Assembly: GCF_021560035.1 (NCBI RefSeq)
Contig: NZ_CP074373.1
Location: forward strand, 2,166,001 to 2,230,000
Length of the DNA: 64,000 nt
Reading direction: 5' to 3'
From: Virgibacillus sp. NKC19-16
Lineage (GTDB): Bacteria > Bacillota > Bacilli > Bacillales > Amphibacillaceae
Made by a program: the position numbers and the translations under genes. Below, piece by piece: positions 1-7,517 of the stretch. The notes under the pieces are model-generated. The model made no database searches and was not told the DNA's origin. It saw nothing but the letters and a program-made list of their open reading frames with translations. Numbering within the stretch: position 1 is the first letter of the stretch; each line of letters starts with the position of its first letter.

Positions 1-166
1 TTTCAAAAAGTTTACGCGGTATTTTCCCTTTACGAAATCCAGGGAGTTCAATATCTTTCCTAACTTTTTTAAACGCCTGATCCAATGCAGTTTCAAATTC
101 ATCTGCAGTAATTCCAAATGTTAATAAACCTGTATTTCCTTCTTGCTGTTCCCATTTTGCTACCAT
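1..166 (-). CDS. tig: Trigger factor, N-terminal 55 codons only (runs off the window)
   Basis: Ribosome-associated peptidyl-prolyl isomerase and chaperone that meets nascent chains at the exit tunnel. The visible part begins [13 protein letters not shown] and contains the family's ribosome-binding signature GFRKGK, which is the loop that docks on ribosomal protein L23. The ATG is at 164-166 and is preceded by a strong GGAGGG ribosome site at about 171-176. The gene continues leftwards out of the window, so the isomerase and C-terminal chaperone domains cannot be checked. It lies just downstream of the ysoA-like TPR gene, as in B. subtilis, but has its own promoter. Confidence 0.95.
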   Translation of the reverse strand, partial: MVAKWEQQEGNTGLLTFGITADEFETALDQAFKKVRKDIELPGFRKGKIPRKLFE

Positions 167-251
167 AAAAATTCCCTCCAAAATCTATTGATTCCATTCA
201 TTTTTTAACGTTCATTATTGGACATATAATGATCACATTTTCAACCATCTC

Positions 252-279
252 ATTATAACATAATTGCTAGGCCTTTCAA
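252..279 (-). promoter_or_regulatory. Sigma-A promoter of tig
   Basis: On the minus strand TTGAAA (274-279) and a perfect TATAAT (252-257) are separated by 16 bases. The site is about 85 bases upstream of the tig start and lies beyond the stop codon side of the TPR gene, so tig can be transcribed on its own. Confidence 0.65.
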
Positions 280-301
280 GAATTTATAGCTATATACCTT
301 T

Positions 302-1288
302 TTATTCTTCAATTATACTCAGATATAGGGATTCACATAATTTAATTTCCTCCATATATCGATCTACATCATTGTTTCGTTCCTCACCGGTATTTGTATG
401 TATATTTAAATACGCTTCCCCTGTGATTTTCAAGGCTTCTGCTATTAGCTTAACATCATCAATTGGCGGCATGATAGGATAACGCACATATGTATATCGA
501 TAAAGAAGTTGGCCTAATAAGTGAAATAAAGATGGATCTTTTTGTTCCAGCCCGCTAATCAGCAATACTAGTTGTTTAAATGTTGGATGTGATGTTATTT
601 CTGTAACATCAGTAGGATTAACGCGTAACTGTAATCCTAATTTATGTATTTCCACCTCATATGAAACTTCATGATCTTTTAACCAGTGAAAAATGGCTGT
701 TTTCGAAACAGGATGAACGTTTTCGTTTACTAATAATTTTATAACGGTACTGGTTGGGCTGGATTCCGCCTTTCTTAAGTTTTCGACTAGGCGCCATTGT
801 TCTCTATGATCGTTTTCATAAAAGGCAGATATGAGATCATCTAAATATGCGTTGGATTTTTCAATGGACAGGTCGTTTTGCATTTTCTCACTCATATCAT
901 AAAGCTGCTGAAATTGTTCTTTCATAACAAGTGGTATAGCTTCATTTTCACATTCATAGGCTACTTGTTCCATCAACAGTTCATATTGGCTTGTTTGAAA
1001 TAATAATGTTAAATAAATATGTACATAATGATAATAGTTTTCTTCTTTATATTGCAATAACTCTTCACATATATCTTGAGCTTCCCCGTACCGTCCTAAT
1101 TCCATTAAACAAATTATCTTACCAATAATTATTTCGTGGTTATTAACCTGATAGCTTAGTAATTTATTTAATTTGGACAATGCTTCCTCAAATCTTTTTT
1201 CCTTAAGCGCTTCTAAACTTTCTTCTTCCAATAATGATTTCCACTTTGGAAATAAAATAACATTATCTTGTTCGGATTCATTTAGCAT
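302..1288 (-). CDS. ysoA: TPR-repeat protein, YsoA-like
   Basis: A 328-residue soluble protein with no signal peptide or membrane segment. The first half is all helical and contains tetratricopeptide-like pairs: residues about 25-75 (EALKEKRFEEALSKLNKLL and GRYGEAQDICEELLQ) and a further pair near 85-125. TPR units mediate protein contacts; no catalytic motif is visible. Position directly upstream of tig and the length agree with B. subtilis YsoA, whose function is not established. The start ATG at 1286-1288 follows a G-rich ribosome site (GGGGGGTGA). The name rests on synteny and the TPR pattern. Confidence 0.75.
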   Translation of the reverse strand: MLNESEQDNVILFPKWKSLLEEESLEALKEKRFEEALSKLNKLLSYQVNNHEIIIGKIICLMELGRYGEAQDICEELLQYKEENYYHYVHIYLTLLFQTSQYELLMEQVAYECENEAIPLVMKEQFQQLYDMSEKMQNDLSIEKSNAYLDDLISAFYENDHREQWRLVENLRKAESSPTSTVIKLLVNENVHPVSKTAIFHWLKDHEVSYEVEIHKLGLQLRVNPTDVTEITSHPTFKQLVLLISGLEQKDPSLFHLLGQLLYRYTYVRYPIMPPIDDVKLIAEALKITGEAYLNIHTNTGEERNNDVDRYMEEIKLCESLYLSIIEE

Positions 1289-1363
1289 TTATTCACCCCC
1301 CATTTAAGTTGTAAGCAATCTATATATGTGTTTGTTTTCCCAACTTACTGCTAAATTAAACTT

Positions 1364-1399
1364 AAAAAAGAGAAACCTATTCAACTATATAGGTTTCTC
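1364..1399 (-). terminator. Terminator of the tRNA-Gly/tRNA-Arg transcript
   Basis: Perfect 11-bp stem (1370-1380 with 1389-1399), an eight-base loop, and on the minus strand a run of six U at 1364-1369. It lies just past the 3' end of tRNA-Arg. Confidence 0.8.
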
Positions 1400-1406
1400 C
1401 TGCTGA

Positions 1407-1480
1407 TGTCCCAGGCAGGATTCGAACCTGCGACCCACAGCTTAGAAGGCTGTTGCTCTATCCAGCTGAGCTACTGGGAC
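1407..1480 (-). tRNA. tRNA-Arg (anticodon TCT)
   Basis: The minus strand folds as a complete cloverleaf: 7-bp acceptor GTCCCAG/CTGGGAC, D arm GCTC/GAGC, anticodon stem ACAGC/GCTGT with loop CTTCTAA (anticodon TCT, reads AGA/AGG), T arm GCAGG/CCTGC around TTCGAAT, and discriminator A. Total 74 bases. The three bases after the discriminator are TCA, so CCA is not encoded and must be added after transcription. It is co-transcribed behind tRNA-Gly. Confidence 0.97.
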
Positions 1481-1498
1481 GTATGTTATGTAAAATTA

Positions 1499-1569
1499 AG
1501 CGGGTGAAGGGAATCGAACCCTCGTCATCAGCTTGGAAGGCTGAGGTTTTACCACTAAACTACACCCGC
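1499..1569 (-). tRNA. tRNA-Gly (anticodon TCC)
   Basis: The minus strand gives a 71-base cloverleaf: acceptor GCGGGTG/CACCCGC, short D arm GTTT/AAAC, anticodon stem TCAGC/GCTGA with loop CTTCCAA (anticodon TCC, reads GGA/GGG), T arm GAGGG/CCCTT around TTCGATT, discriminator T. CCA is not encoded. It is the first of a two-tRNA transcript, 18 bases ahead of tRNA-Arg. Confidence 0.97.
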
Positions 1570-1670
1570 ACCGTAATAAGGATGTTTGCATCGATAATTT
1601 TAACGGACAAGATTCATTATATGCACTGAACATTTTTTTGTCAATAGATTACCCGAAAAAATATTTTGGC

Positions 1671-1710
1671 AAAAGCATAGCTTGTCGAACAATAGCGACA
1701 AGCTTATGAC
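1671..1710 (-). terminator. Terminator of rph-rdgB-ysnB
   Basis: Stem GCTTGTCG/CGACAAGC extended by CATA/TATG with one bulged base, loop of eight, then UUUUG on the minus strand. It begins immediately after the ysnB stop codon. Confidence 0.75.
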
Positions 1711-1711
1711 T

Positions 1712-2221
1712 TTATAATGATGCATGATATGTTAGCTCATCCACTACTTCTCCATCAACCGTATAAAATGTAACTGTAATGTCATCTGTACTGTCGAATT
1801 CCATGATTGCATATGTCTTTTCCGGACGGTTTCTTGGCAGTCGTATACTCCCCGGATTGATAAAAAGTTGCTCACCTATTTGTTCTGCACCAGCTATATG
1901 CGTGTGCCCAAAACAAATAACCTGGGCGCCTGCTTCTTCTGCTCGGTATCCTGCTGTCATAAGATTTGCTTTCACATTATGAAGATGGCCATGTATGACA
2001 AAAAAAGTGAGCCCATTAATCGTTATCTTTTGTTCTTCAGGGAGCCTGGCATCATGGTCCGTATTTCCCCCAACCTTTATTAAACCATCTAACTCCAGTG
2101 CATCCATATCTAATTCAGAGTCACCACAATGAATCATGTGTTTTAGTTGATGACGCTCTTTGATTTCTATAATTTCATCACGTAATCCATGACTATCACT
2201 TAGTATTAAAACCTTGGTCAT
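1712..2221 (-). CDS. ysnB: YfcE/MJ0936-type metallophosphoesterase YsnB
   Basis: A 169-residue calcineurin-like phosphoesterase of the small YfcE class. The metal-binding motifs are all present: SDSHG (D9, H11), HCGDSE (D34), GNTD (N53), HGH (H77, H79) and FGHTH (H106, H108). Such enzymes hydrolyse phosphodiesters in vitro; the physiological substrate of YsnB is not known. I place the start at the ATG 2219-2221 rather than an upstream in-frame ATG, because it has a GGAGGG site at proper spacing and overlaps the rdgB stop as ATGA, a sign of translational coupling. Last gene of the rph-rdgB-ysnB operon. Confidence 0.88.
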   Translation of the reverse strand: MTKVLILSDSHGLRDEIIEIKERHQLKHMIHCGDSELDMDALELDGLIKVGGNTDHDARLPEEQKITINGLTFFVIHGHLHNVKANLMTAGYRAEEAGAQVICFGHTHIAGAEQIGEQLFINPGSIRLPRNRPEKTYAIMEFDSTDDITVTFYTVDGEVVDELTYHASL

Positions 2222-2829
2222 TTGAAAGCCCTCCCTGCAATCGTTTTTATCCATTCTTCCAGTTGATTTATCGCTTTTTTTCGATGACTTATACTGTTTT
2301 TAACATCTTTTGGAAGCTGCGCCATTGTTTTTATGTAGTTTTCTGGAATAAAAATGGGATCATATCCAAAACCGTTTTCCCCTTTTTTGTAAAAAGCTAT
2401 GCTACCTTCACAATAACCTTTACGAATGATCGGCTTTTCACTGGGTATAGCAATTGCTAAGAGGCAAATGAATCTTGCTGAACGTTCCGCAACTGGTACT
2501 GTATTTAATTCATCCAGTAATTTCTGAATATTTGCCTGATCATCTTTTGGCTCACCTGCATATCTTGCCGAATAGACACCTGGCCTTCCATTTAATGCAT
2601 CAACCATTAAGCCTGAGTCATCTGCCAGAACAGGCGTGGATAACCTAGCTGCAATTTCTTCTGCTTTTAATAATGCATTTCCTTCAAATGTTGTACCAGT
2701 TTCTTCGACATCGGGTAAGTCTTCTGTTAAATCCAACAAAGAAACAGCTTCTATGCCATAGGCTGCAAAGAAATCTTTAAACTCTGTCGCTTTCCCGCTA
2801 TTTTTTGTTGCTATAATTATTTGTTTCAT
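2218..2829 (-). CDS. rdgB: dITP/XTP pyrophosphatase (Ham1/RdgB family)
   Basis: Cleans non-canonical purine nucleotides (dITP, ITP, XTP) from the pool by hydrolysing them to the monophosphate and pyrophosphate. The 203-residue product has the family's nucleotide-binding start (IATKNSGKATEF), the acidic catalytic patch VLADDSGLMVDAL and the C-terminal SHR..A element (SISHRKKAI). Two ATGs lie six bases apart; the second (2827-2829) is seven bases from AGGAG, whereas the first touches the site, so I use the second. Same place as B. subtilis ysnA, between rph and ysnB, overlapping ysnB by four bases. Confidence 0.92.
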   Translation of the reverse strand: MKQIIIATKNSGKATEFKDFFAAYGIEAVSLLDLTEDLPDVEETGTTFEGNALLKAEEIAARLSTPVLADDSGLMVDALNGRPGVYSARYAGEPKDDQANIQKLLDELNTVPVAERSARFICLLAIAIPSEKPIIRKGYCEGSIAFYKKGENGFGYDPIFIPENYIKTMAQLPKDVKNSISHRKKAINQLEEWIKTIAGRAFK

Positions 2830-2839
2830 TTTCATTCTC

Positions 2840-3589
2840 CTATATCACGGTTTCACCTATACGTTCAGACAAATCACCTATTGTTTCTTTTTGCTTTTCA
2901 GTAATTTGATCTAATCCCTCATTTGCAAGCTGGAGCATGGTCTGCAACTGCTTACCTGAAAACGTCGCTTCTTCACCAGTCCCCTGAATTTCAACGAACT
3001 CCCCGGACCCTGTCATAACAATATTCATATCAACGTGAGCACGGGAATCTTCTTCATAATTTAAATCCAGAATTTCTAATCCCTCAGGTAAAACCCCTAC
3101 AGATATTGCACTTAAAAAGTCTGTTACAGGCATTTTTTTGATTGTTCCCTTGTCCAATAAATTTCCAAACGCTAGAACTACAGCTACGAAAGCACCAGTA
3201 ATCGATGCCGTTCTTGTACCACCATCTGCCTGGATAACATCACAATCAACCCAAACTGTTCGTTCTCCAATTTTATCTAAATCAACAATCGAGCGTAGTG
3301 CTCTGCCGATTAATCGTTGTATTTCCATTGTTCTTCCACTGACTTTACCCTTGGATGACTCTCTAATATTTCGCTGCGTGGTAGCACGTGGGAGCATCGC
3401 GTACTCTGCCGTAATCCATCCCTTTCCTTGGCCACGCATAAATGGAGGGACCCTATCTTCTATGCTTGCATTACAAATCACCTTCGTGTCTCCTACCTCA
3501 ATTAAAACAGACCCTTCTGGATGGGTAATGTAATTTGATGTAATGGTTATTGGTCGTAAATCATTTGTTTTACGGTCATCGTTTCTCAT
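2840..3589 (-). CDS. rph: Ribonuclease PH
   Basis: Phosphate-dependent 3'-5' exoribonuclease that trims tRNA precursors; works as a hexamer in the cytoplasm. The 249 residues match the family's length. Visible signatures are the RPI..T start, the stretch around [20 protein letters not shown]-like positively charged residues followed by [11 protein letters not shown], the phosphate-site region [15 protein letters not shown], and the acidic [13 protein letters not shown] at 3587-3589 follows AAGGAGG at a good distance. First gene of the rph-rdgB-ysnB operon. Confidence 0.95.
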   Translation of the reverse strand: MRNDDRKTNDLRPITITSNYITHPEGSVLIEVGDTKVICNASIEDRVPPFMRGQGKGWITAEYAMLPRATTQRNIRESSKGKVSGRTMEIQRLIGRALRSIVDLDKIGERTVWVDCDVIQADGGTRTASITGAFVAVVLAFGNLLDKGTIKKMPVTDFLSAISVGVLPEGLEILDLNYEEDSRAHVDMNIVMTGSGEFVEIQGTGEEATFSGKQLQTMLQLANEGLDQITEKQKETIGDLSERIGETVI

Positions 3590-3662
3590 TCGTAAATCCT
3601 CCTTATTACACTCATTAGCTTAACATAATTTCACCAAACCCACATAAAAATATGTACAAAAC

Positions 3663-3691
3663 AAAAAAGAGGCTAAGCTGTATAGCCCCTT
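3663..3691 (-). terminator. Terminator of gerM
   Basis: Minus-strand stem AGGGGCTA/TAGCCTCT with a seven-base loop and one mismatch, followed by six U. Starts four bases after the gerM stop. Confidence 0.75.
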
Positions 3692-3694
3692 AGA

Positions 3695-4789
3695 TTAAAG
3701 CTTTTCCGTTGGTAAAAATGATTGTTTTGTAACAGGTTCATCATACATTTCCCCGTTTTCGTTAACCAATTGCTCTACATTTTCTACCTTTATGTCAACA
3801 GCTTCAACAGCCTGTTGTTCTGTTAATGTTCGAACGATTGTCTCCATTACTTCATCGGAAATCATCGGCTGATCAGCATCTGCAAGTATTCCTTCGTTAA
3901 AGACTAATTCAAGCACCCCGTTTTCTAGTGTAGGGGTATCTGTTAATACAGTCTCAGGATTAAAAACATGCGTTACATTCGTATTTAAACCCGGGCCCTG
4001 AATCATTTCTTCAACAATGGATCCAAACATTTCTTCACTTTCTCCTTCAACATACTGTGTAACAGGTACATAATAACGATTCTCATTATGTTCTGCCGGA
4101 TAATACATCGTTACAGCTTGGCTGTCCAGCAAGTCGAGTGTATCTGTTTTAGTAATGTTTATTCCATTCGCCCTGGAATATCCCTCTCCAATTGGTGTAC
4201 CATTTACAGGCATCTCTTCTTGTGCTTCGCCTTCGATCCTTAATTGCATTTTCTCCACGTTTTCAAATTGAGTTAACGTATGTGTCATGGATTCCAGTAT
4301 TTTTACTTCATTTTCAGCTTCATAGTTTTGAAAATCACTGGAAACATCAACGATCAGTGTTCCATCCTCCTGTAAATTCAAACTTAACACCTCGGTTCCT
4401 TCAGGTAAAACAGCTTGAAAGCCATTTGGCAACATCGAGGTCACTGGACCACCTTTCACTAAATACTCAAGTACTTGTGTTGCCACTTCCTTTGAATCAG
4501 GGTTTGGTAATTCCAAGGTCTGGGAAGCAACCATCCCATTTGAATCGAGTAAATACAACTCTCTTGGCACCGTTTCAGATACATTTTCTTCTGCATCTTC
4601 TTCCTCTGCTGCAGTATCTTCGTCTTCAGCCGTCTCATCACCCGATGATGGCGTATCTTCCAAGTTATTCACTTCTTCTGCATCTTGAGGTGGATCCATT
4701 TCCTCAATTGATTGTTCCCCTTGCAAACATCCTGTTAGTATGATGGAGAAGGTTAACGTTCCTGTCAAAAGAATCCCGCGTTTCAGCAT
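3695..4789 (-). CDS. gerM: Spore germination/sporulation lipoprotein GerM
   Basis: A 364-residue secreted lipoprotein. The N terminus is a lipoprotein signal, MLKRGILL then a hydrophobic stretch ending in the lipobox L18-T19-G20-C21. A low-complexity acidic linker (roughly residues 25-75, rich in E and D) precedes two copies of the GerMN fold, near residues 85-200 and 230-350. In B. subtilis GerM is made in the mother cell under sigma-E, acts in the SpoIIQ-SpoIIIA engulfment complex, and mutants fail in sporulation and germination. An upstream in-frame ATG would put 24 residues before the signal peptide; the ATG at 4787-4789 with its G-run ribosome site is the better start. Confidence 0.9.
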   Translation of the reverse strand: MLKRGILLTGTLTFSIILTGCLQGEQSIEEMDPPQDAEEVNNLEDTPSSGDETAEDEDTAAEEEDAEENVSETVPRELYLLDSNGMVASQTLELPNPDSKEVATQVLEYLVKGGPVTSMLPNGFQAVLPEGTEVLSLNLQEDGTLIVDVSSDFQNYEAENEVKILESMTHTLTQFENVEKMQLRIEGEAQEEMPVNGTPIGEGYSRANGINITKTDTLDLLDSQAVTMYYPAEHNENRYYVPVTQYVEGESEEMFGSIVEEMIQGPGLNTNVTHVFNPETVLTDTPTLENGVLELVFNEGILADADQPMISDEVMETIVRTLTEQQAVEAVDIKVENVEQLVNENGEMYDEPVTKQSFLPTEKL

Positions 4790-4820
4790 GTCATTCCCCC
4801 CTATGATGGTTGTACTAGTA

Positions 4821-4849
4821 TATATACGAGCTCCATCACAAAAATAGAC
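4821..4849 (-). promoter_or_regulatory. Possible sigma-E promoter of gerM
   Basis: On the minus strand GTCTATTT (4842-4849) and CGTATATA (4821-4828) are 13 bases apart, an imperfect match to the sigma-E elements GKCATATT and CATACAMT. It is supported by the known sigma-E control of gerM in B. subtilis, not by match quality alone. Confidence 0.3.
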
Positions 4850-4936
4850 CAACCAAAACAAAATTTTATGAGAATAACTGCGTGCTGGCGAGAGCTAAGA
4901 ATTTTCAGGGAAAATCTAAGGTCCGGCATTCTGCAT

Positions 4937-5746
4937 TTAGCCAATGGCCGCTTTTTTAATTGTTACCATGTGGGAAGTTGGATGTTGGAAAATGCTTTCT
5001 GATATTTTCATAAAAATATCCATATCACCAGTTGTGAAGAATTGATGCACCGGAATCTGATTACTCTTATTTAATAACTGATGAACCTCTAACATCGTAC
5101 TTGTTTCTCTAGCCGTCTCTTCGCTTGATGAAATTACAGTCACCTTATCGCCGATTACTGCCTGTATCGTATTTTTTATCAATGGATAATGGGTACACCC
5201 AAGAATTAATGTATCCATATGATTCTTTACTTTCATTGGTTCTAAAGTATCTGCCACAATTTTGTCAGCCTGATCTCCATACAATATACCTTGTTCAATC
5301 ATTGGTACAAACAAAGGACAGGCTAATGCATTTACATGAATCTCTGATTTAATATGTTTCAGCGCATTTGTGTATGCTTCACTTCTGATTGTACCTTCCG
5401 TTCCGATCACACCAACATGGTTGTTTTTTGTGAATTTAATTGCAGCACGAGCGCCAGGCTGAATCACACCTATAACTGGAATATTTAAATTATCCTGCAG
5501 ATCTTTTAACGTAAAAGCTGTTGCCGTATTGCATGCGACAACAAGCATTTTAATATCTTTTTCCAGCAAAAATTCTACCATTTCCCATGTGAATTTTTGC
5601 ACTTCTGCTTTTGATCTTGGACCATAAGGGCATCTTGCTGTATCTCCAAGGTAAATTAGTTTCTCTTTGGGCAGTTGACGCATAAGCTCATGTGCTACAG
5701 TTAAGCCGCCAACACCGGAATCGATAACTCCAATTGCTCTCTCCAA
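4937..5746 (-). CDS. racE: Glutamate racemase
   Basis: Interconverts L- and D-glutamate to supply D-Glu for peptidoglycan. The 269-residue product begins with the family signature IGVIDSGVGGLTV and carries both catalytic cysteines in VACNTATA and ILGCTHYPL, plus the substrate-loop YLGDTARCPYG. Translation starts at a TTG (5744-5746) six bases after AGAGGG; an ATG three bases upstream is out of frame. A MarR-type gene lies upstream in the same direction (21-base gap), the racE-ysmB pair of B. subtilis. Confidence 0.95.
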   Translation of the reverse strand: MERAIGVIDSGVGGLTVAHELMRQLPKEKLIYLGDTARCPYGPRSKAEVQKFTWEMVEFLLEKDIKMLVVACNTATAFTLKDLQDNLNIPVIGVIQPGARAAIKFTKNNHVGVIGTEGTIRSEAYTNALKHIKSEIHVNALACPLFVPMIEQGILYGDQADKIVADTLEPMKVKNHMDTLILGCTHYPLIKNTIQAVIGDKVTVISSSEETARETSTMLEVHQLLNKSNQIPVHQFFTTGDMDIFMKISESIFQHPTSHMVTIKKAAIG

Positions 5747-5766
5747 ACATATCCCTCTTCTATCTA

Positions 5767-6219
5767 TTATTTTTCATTTACACTTTTCATTTCATCATAT
5801 AGAAACGCTAATAGCTCGCTTAACGTCTGTGTTTGCCCGTCAGAGAACTTATCTAATACCTCACCTAAGTATTCCTGACGTTTAGCAATTACTTCGTGAA
5901 CGATGGTCTTCCCCTTATCTAATACATGAATGCGAACGACACGCCTGTCATTAGAATCGCGAACTCGTTCAACAAGGCTGTTTTTCTCCATTCGATCCAC
6001 TAAGTCTGTTGTTGTACTAAAAGCCAGACTTATTCGTTTTGATAACTCGCCAATTGTTAAATCGCCTTCATCCATCAACCATTGTATGGCGACAAATTGT
6101 GGTGAGGTAATAGGATAATTGTTTAATATTTTACGTCCATTTTGTTTTATAATACCAGCAATATATCTAAGTCTTTTTTCTACATCTACAATTGCTTCTG
6201 TTGATATATCGTTATCCAA
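5767..6219 (-). CDS. ysmB: MarR-family transcriptional regulator, YsmB-like
   Basis: A 150-residue winged-helix regulator. The DNA-binding part spans about residues 45-110: TIGELSKRISLAFSTTTDLVDRMEKNSLVERVRDSNDRRVVRIHVLDKG contains the recognition helix and the wing with the DRR signature of MarR proteins. Flanking helices at both ends form the dimer interface. Starts at TTG (6217-6219) behind a strong GGGGGG-type site. It is followed by racE with 21 bases between, so it is likely co-transcribed with it. The ligand and regulon are not known to me. Confidence 0.85.
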   Translation of the reverse strand: MDNDISTEAIVDVEKRLRYIAGIIKQNGRKILNNYPITSPQFVAIQWLMDEGDLTIGELSKRISLAFSTTTDLVDRMEKNSLVERVRDSNDRRVVRIHVLDKGKTIVHEVIAKRQEYLGEVLDKFSDGQTQTLSELLAFLYDEMKSVNEK

Positions 6220-6369
6220 AAGATCCCCCCTATAACTTTCCTCAGGCTAAGCCTTAGCAGGTCGAATATTACCTACATATCGTTATTTTATAATTATATC
6301 AAAAAAACCCCTATATTATATAAAATACGACTGTAAAAAGTAAAACAACTTCACCACTAAAATTCACGC

Positions 6370-6396
6370 ACTATTTTTACATGTTTTCATAAGCTA
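6370..6396 (+). promoter_or_regulatory. Sigma-K promoter of gerE
   Basis: AC at 6370-6371, a 16-base spacer, then CATAAGCTA at 6388-6396: an exact fit to the sigma-K pattern AC-N16-CATANNNTA. It lies 60 bases ahead of gerE, which is a sigma-K gene in B. subtilis. Confidence 0.75.
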
Positions 6397-6455
6397 TAGA
6401 GACTAAATAATTTCCCTTCAGTTGCAGCTCTATGACAGCAAGGAGGGGTTAACAT

Positions 6456-6680
6456 TTGAAGGACAATTCGTATAAACCGAAGCAATTATTAACGAAGCGT
6501 GAGAAAGAAGTATTCGAACTCTTAGTTCAGGATAAAACAACAAAGGAAATTGCCCAGGATCTGTTTATATCTGAAAAAACTGTCCGTAACCACATTTCAA
6601 ATGCTATGCAGAAGTTAGGAGTCAAGGGGCGTTCTCAGGCAGTAGTTGAGCTCCTTCGCATGGGGGAACTAAAGCTTTAG
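6456..6680 (+). CDS. gerE: Late sporulation regulator GerE (LuxR-type HTH)
   Basis: A stand-alone LuxR/FixJ helix-turn-helix protein of 74 residues that acts late in the mother cell, activating and repressing spore-coat genes. Nearly the whole protein is the HTH: LTKREKEVFELLVQDKTTKEIAQDLFISEKTVRNHISNAMQKL, with recognition helix SEKTVRNHI. Length equals the B. subtilis protein. Start is TTG at 6456-6458, eight bases after AAGGAGGGG. It is one of the few plus-strand genes here and has its own sigma-K-type promoter. Confidence 0.95.
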   Translation: MKDNSYKPKQLLTKREKEVFELLVQDKTTKEIAQDLFISEKTVRNHISNAMQKLGVKGRSQAVVELLRMGELKL

Positions 6681-6681
6681 A

Positions 6682-6717
6682 AAAAACCGACTTCCCTTAA
6701 TTGGAAGTCGGTTTTTG
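6682..6717. terminator. Bidirectional terminator between gerE and sdhB
   Basis: Stem AAACCGACTTCC/GGAAGTCGGTTT with a seven-base loop, flanked by A-run and T-run, so it can serve both converging genes. Confidence 0.88.
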
Positions 6718-6737
6718 TATTCTTCATCTTAAAAGAA

Positions 6738-7502
6738 TTAGTGTGCATTATCACTGCCAAAGAAACTCTTGAATGCTTGAATATTCGTTGAACGATTCAT
6801 TGCAGCAATGGAAGTTGTTAATGGAATACCTTTAGGACAAACCTGTACACAGTTTTGGGCATTTCCGCAACCATCAATTCCTCCATCTTCCATTAAACCT
6901 TCTAATCTCTCACTAGCATTCATTTCACCTGTTGGATGAGAGTTAAATAAACGAACCTGTGACAGAGCAGCTGGTCCAATAAAGTTTGACTTATCATTCA
7001 CATTTGGACAAGCTTCCAGGCAAACACCGCATGTCATACATTTTGACAGCTCATATGCCCATTGACGTTTTTTCTCCGGCATACGGGGTCCTGGCCCAAG
7101 ATCATACGTACCATCAATTGGAATCCATGCTTTGATTTGTTTCAGAGCGTCGAACATGCCCTCACGATCCACAATCAAATCACGGACAACCGGAAACGTG
7201 TCCATCGGTGCTAGACGAATCGGCTGTTCTAAATCATCAACTAAAGCTGCACAGGATTGCGCGGCAGTACCATTAATGACCATGGAACAAGCACCGCAGA
7301 CTTCTTCGAGGCAATTCATATCCCAATAAACCGGTGCCGTGTCTTCCCCATTTGCGTTTACCGGATTTTCTCGAATTGCCATTAATCCGGAAATAACATT
7401 CATATTTTTACGATAAGGGACATTAAACGTTTCCTCATATGGGGCTGATTCCGGGTCATCTTGTCTTGTTATGATAAATGTTACTGTTTGTTCTTCAGCC
7501 AT
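6738..7502 (-). CDS. sdhB: Succinate dehydrogenase iron-sulfur subunit
   Basis: Carries electrons from the flavin of SdhA to the membrane subunit through three Fe-S centres. The 254-residue protein shows the [2Fe-2S] ligands in MNCLEEVCGACSMVING with a further Cys in AAQSCAAL, the [4Fe-4S] motif CMTCGVCLEACP, and the [3Fe-4S] motif CGNAQNCVQVCPKGIPL. ATG at 7500-7502 is 15 bases after sdhA. Third gene of sdhCAB, as in B. subtilis, closed by the gerE/sdhB terminator. Confidence 0.97.
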   Translation of the reverse strand: MAEEQTVTFIITRQDDPESAPYEETFNVPYRKNMNVISGLMAIRENPVNANGEDTAPVYWDMNCLEEVCGACSMVINGTAAQSCAALVDDLEQPIRLAPMDTFPVVRDLIVDREGMFDALKQIKAWIPIDGTYDLGPGPRMPEKKRQWAYELSKCMTCGVCLEACPNVNDKSNFIGPAALSQVRLFNSHPTGEMNASERLEGLMEDGGIDGCGNAQNCVQVCPKGIPLTTSIAAMNRSTNIQAFKSFFGSDNAH

Positions 7503-7517
7503 TTTTAATTACTCCCT

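Noticed and set aside
4192-4743. 183-codon open frame on the plus strand
   Set aside because: It is antisense to gerM, whose lipobox and GerMN domains are clear; composition is a shadow of the acidic linker.
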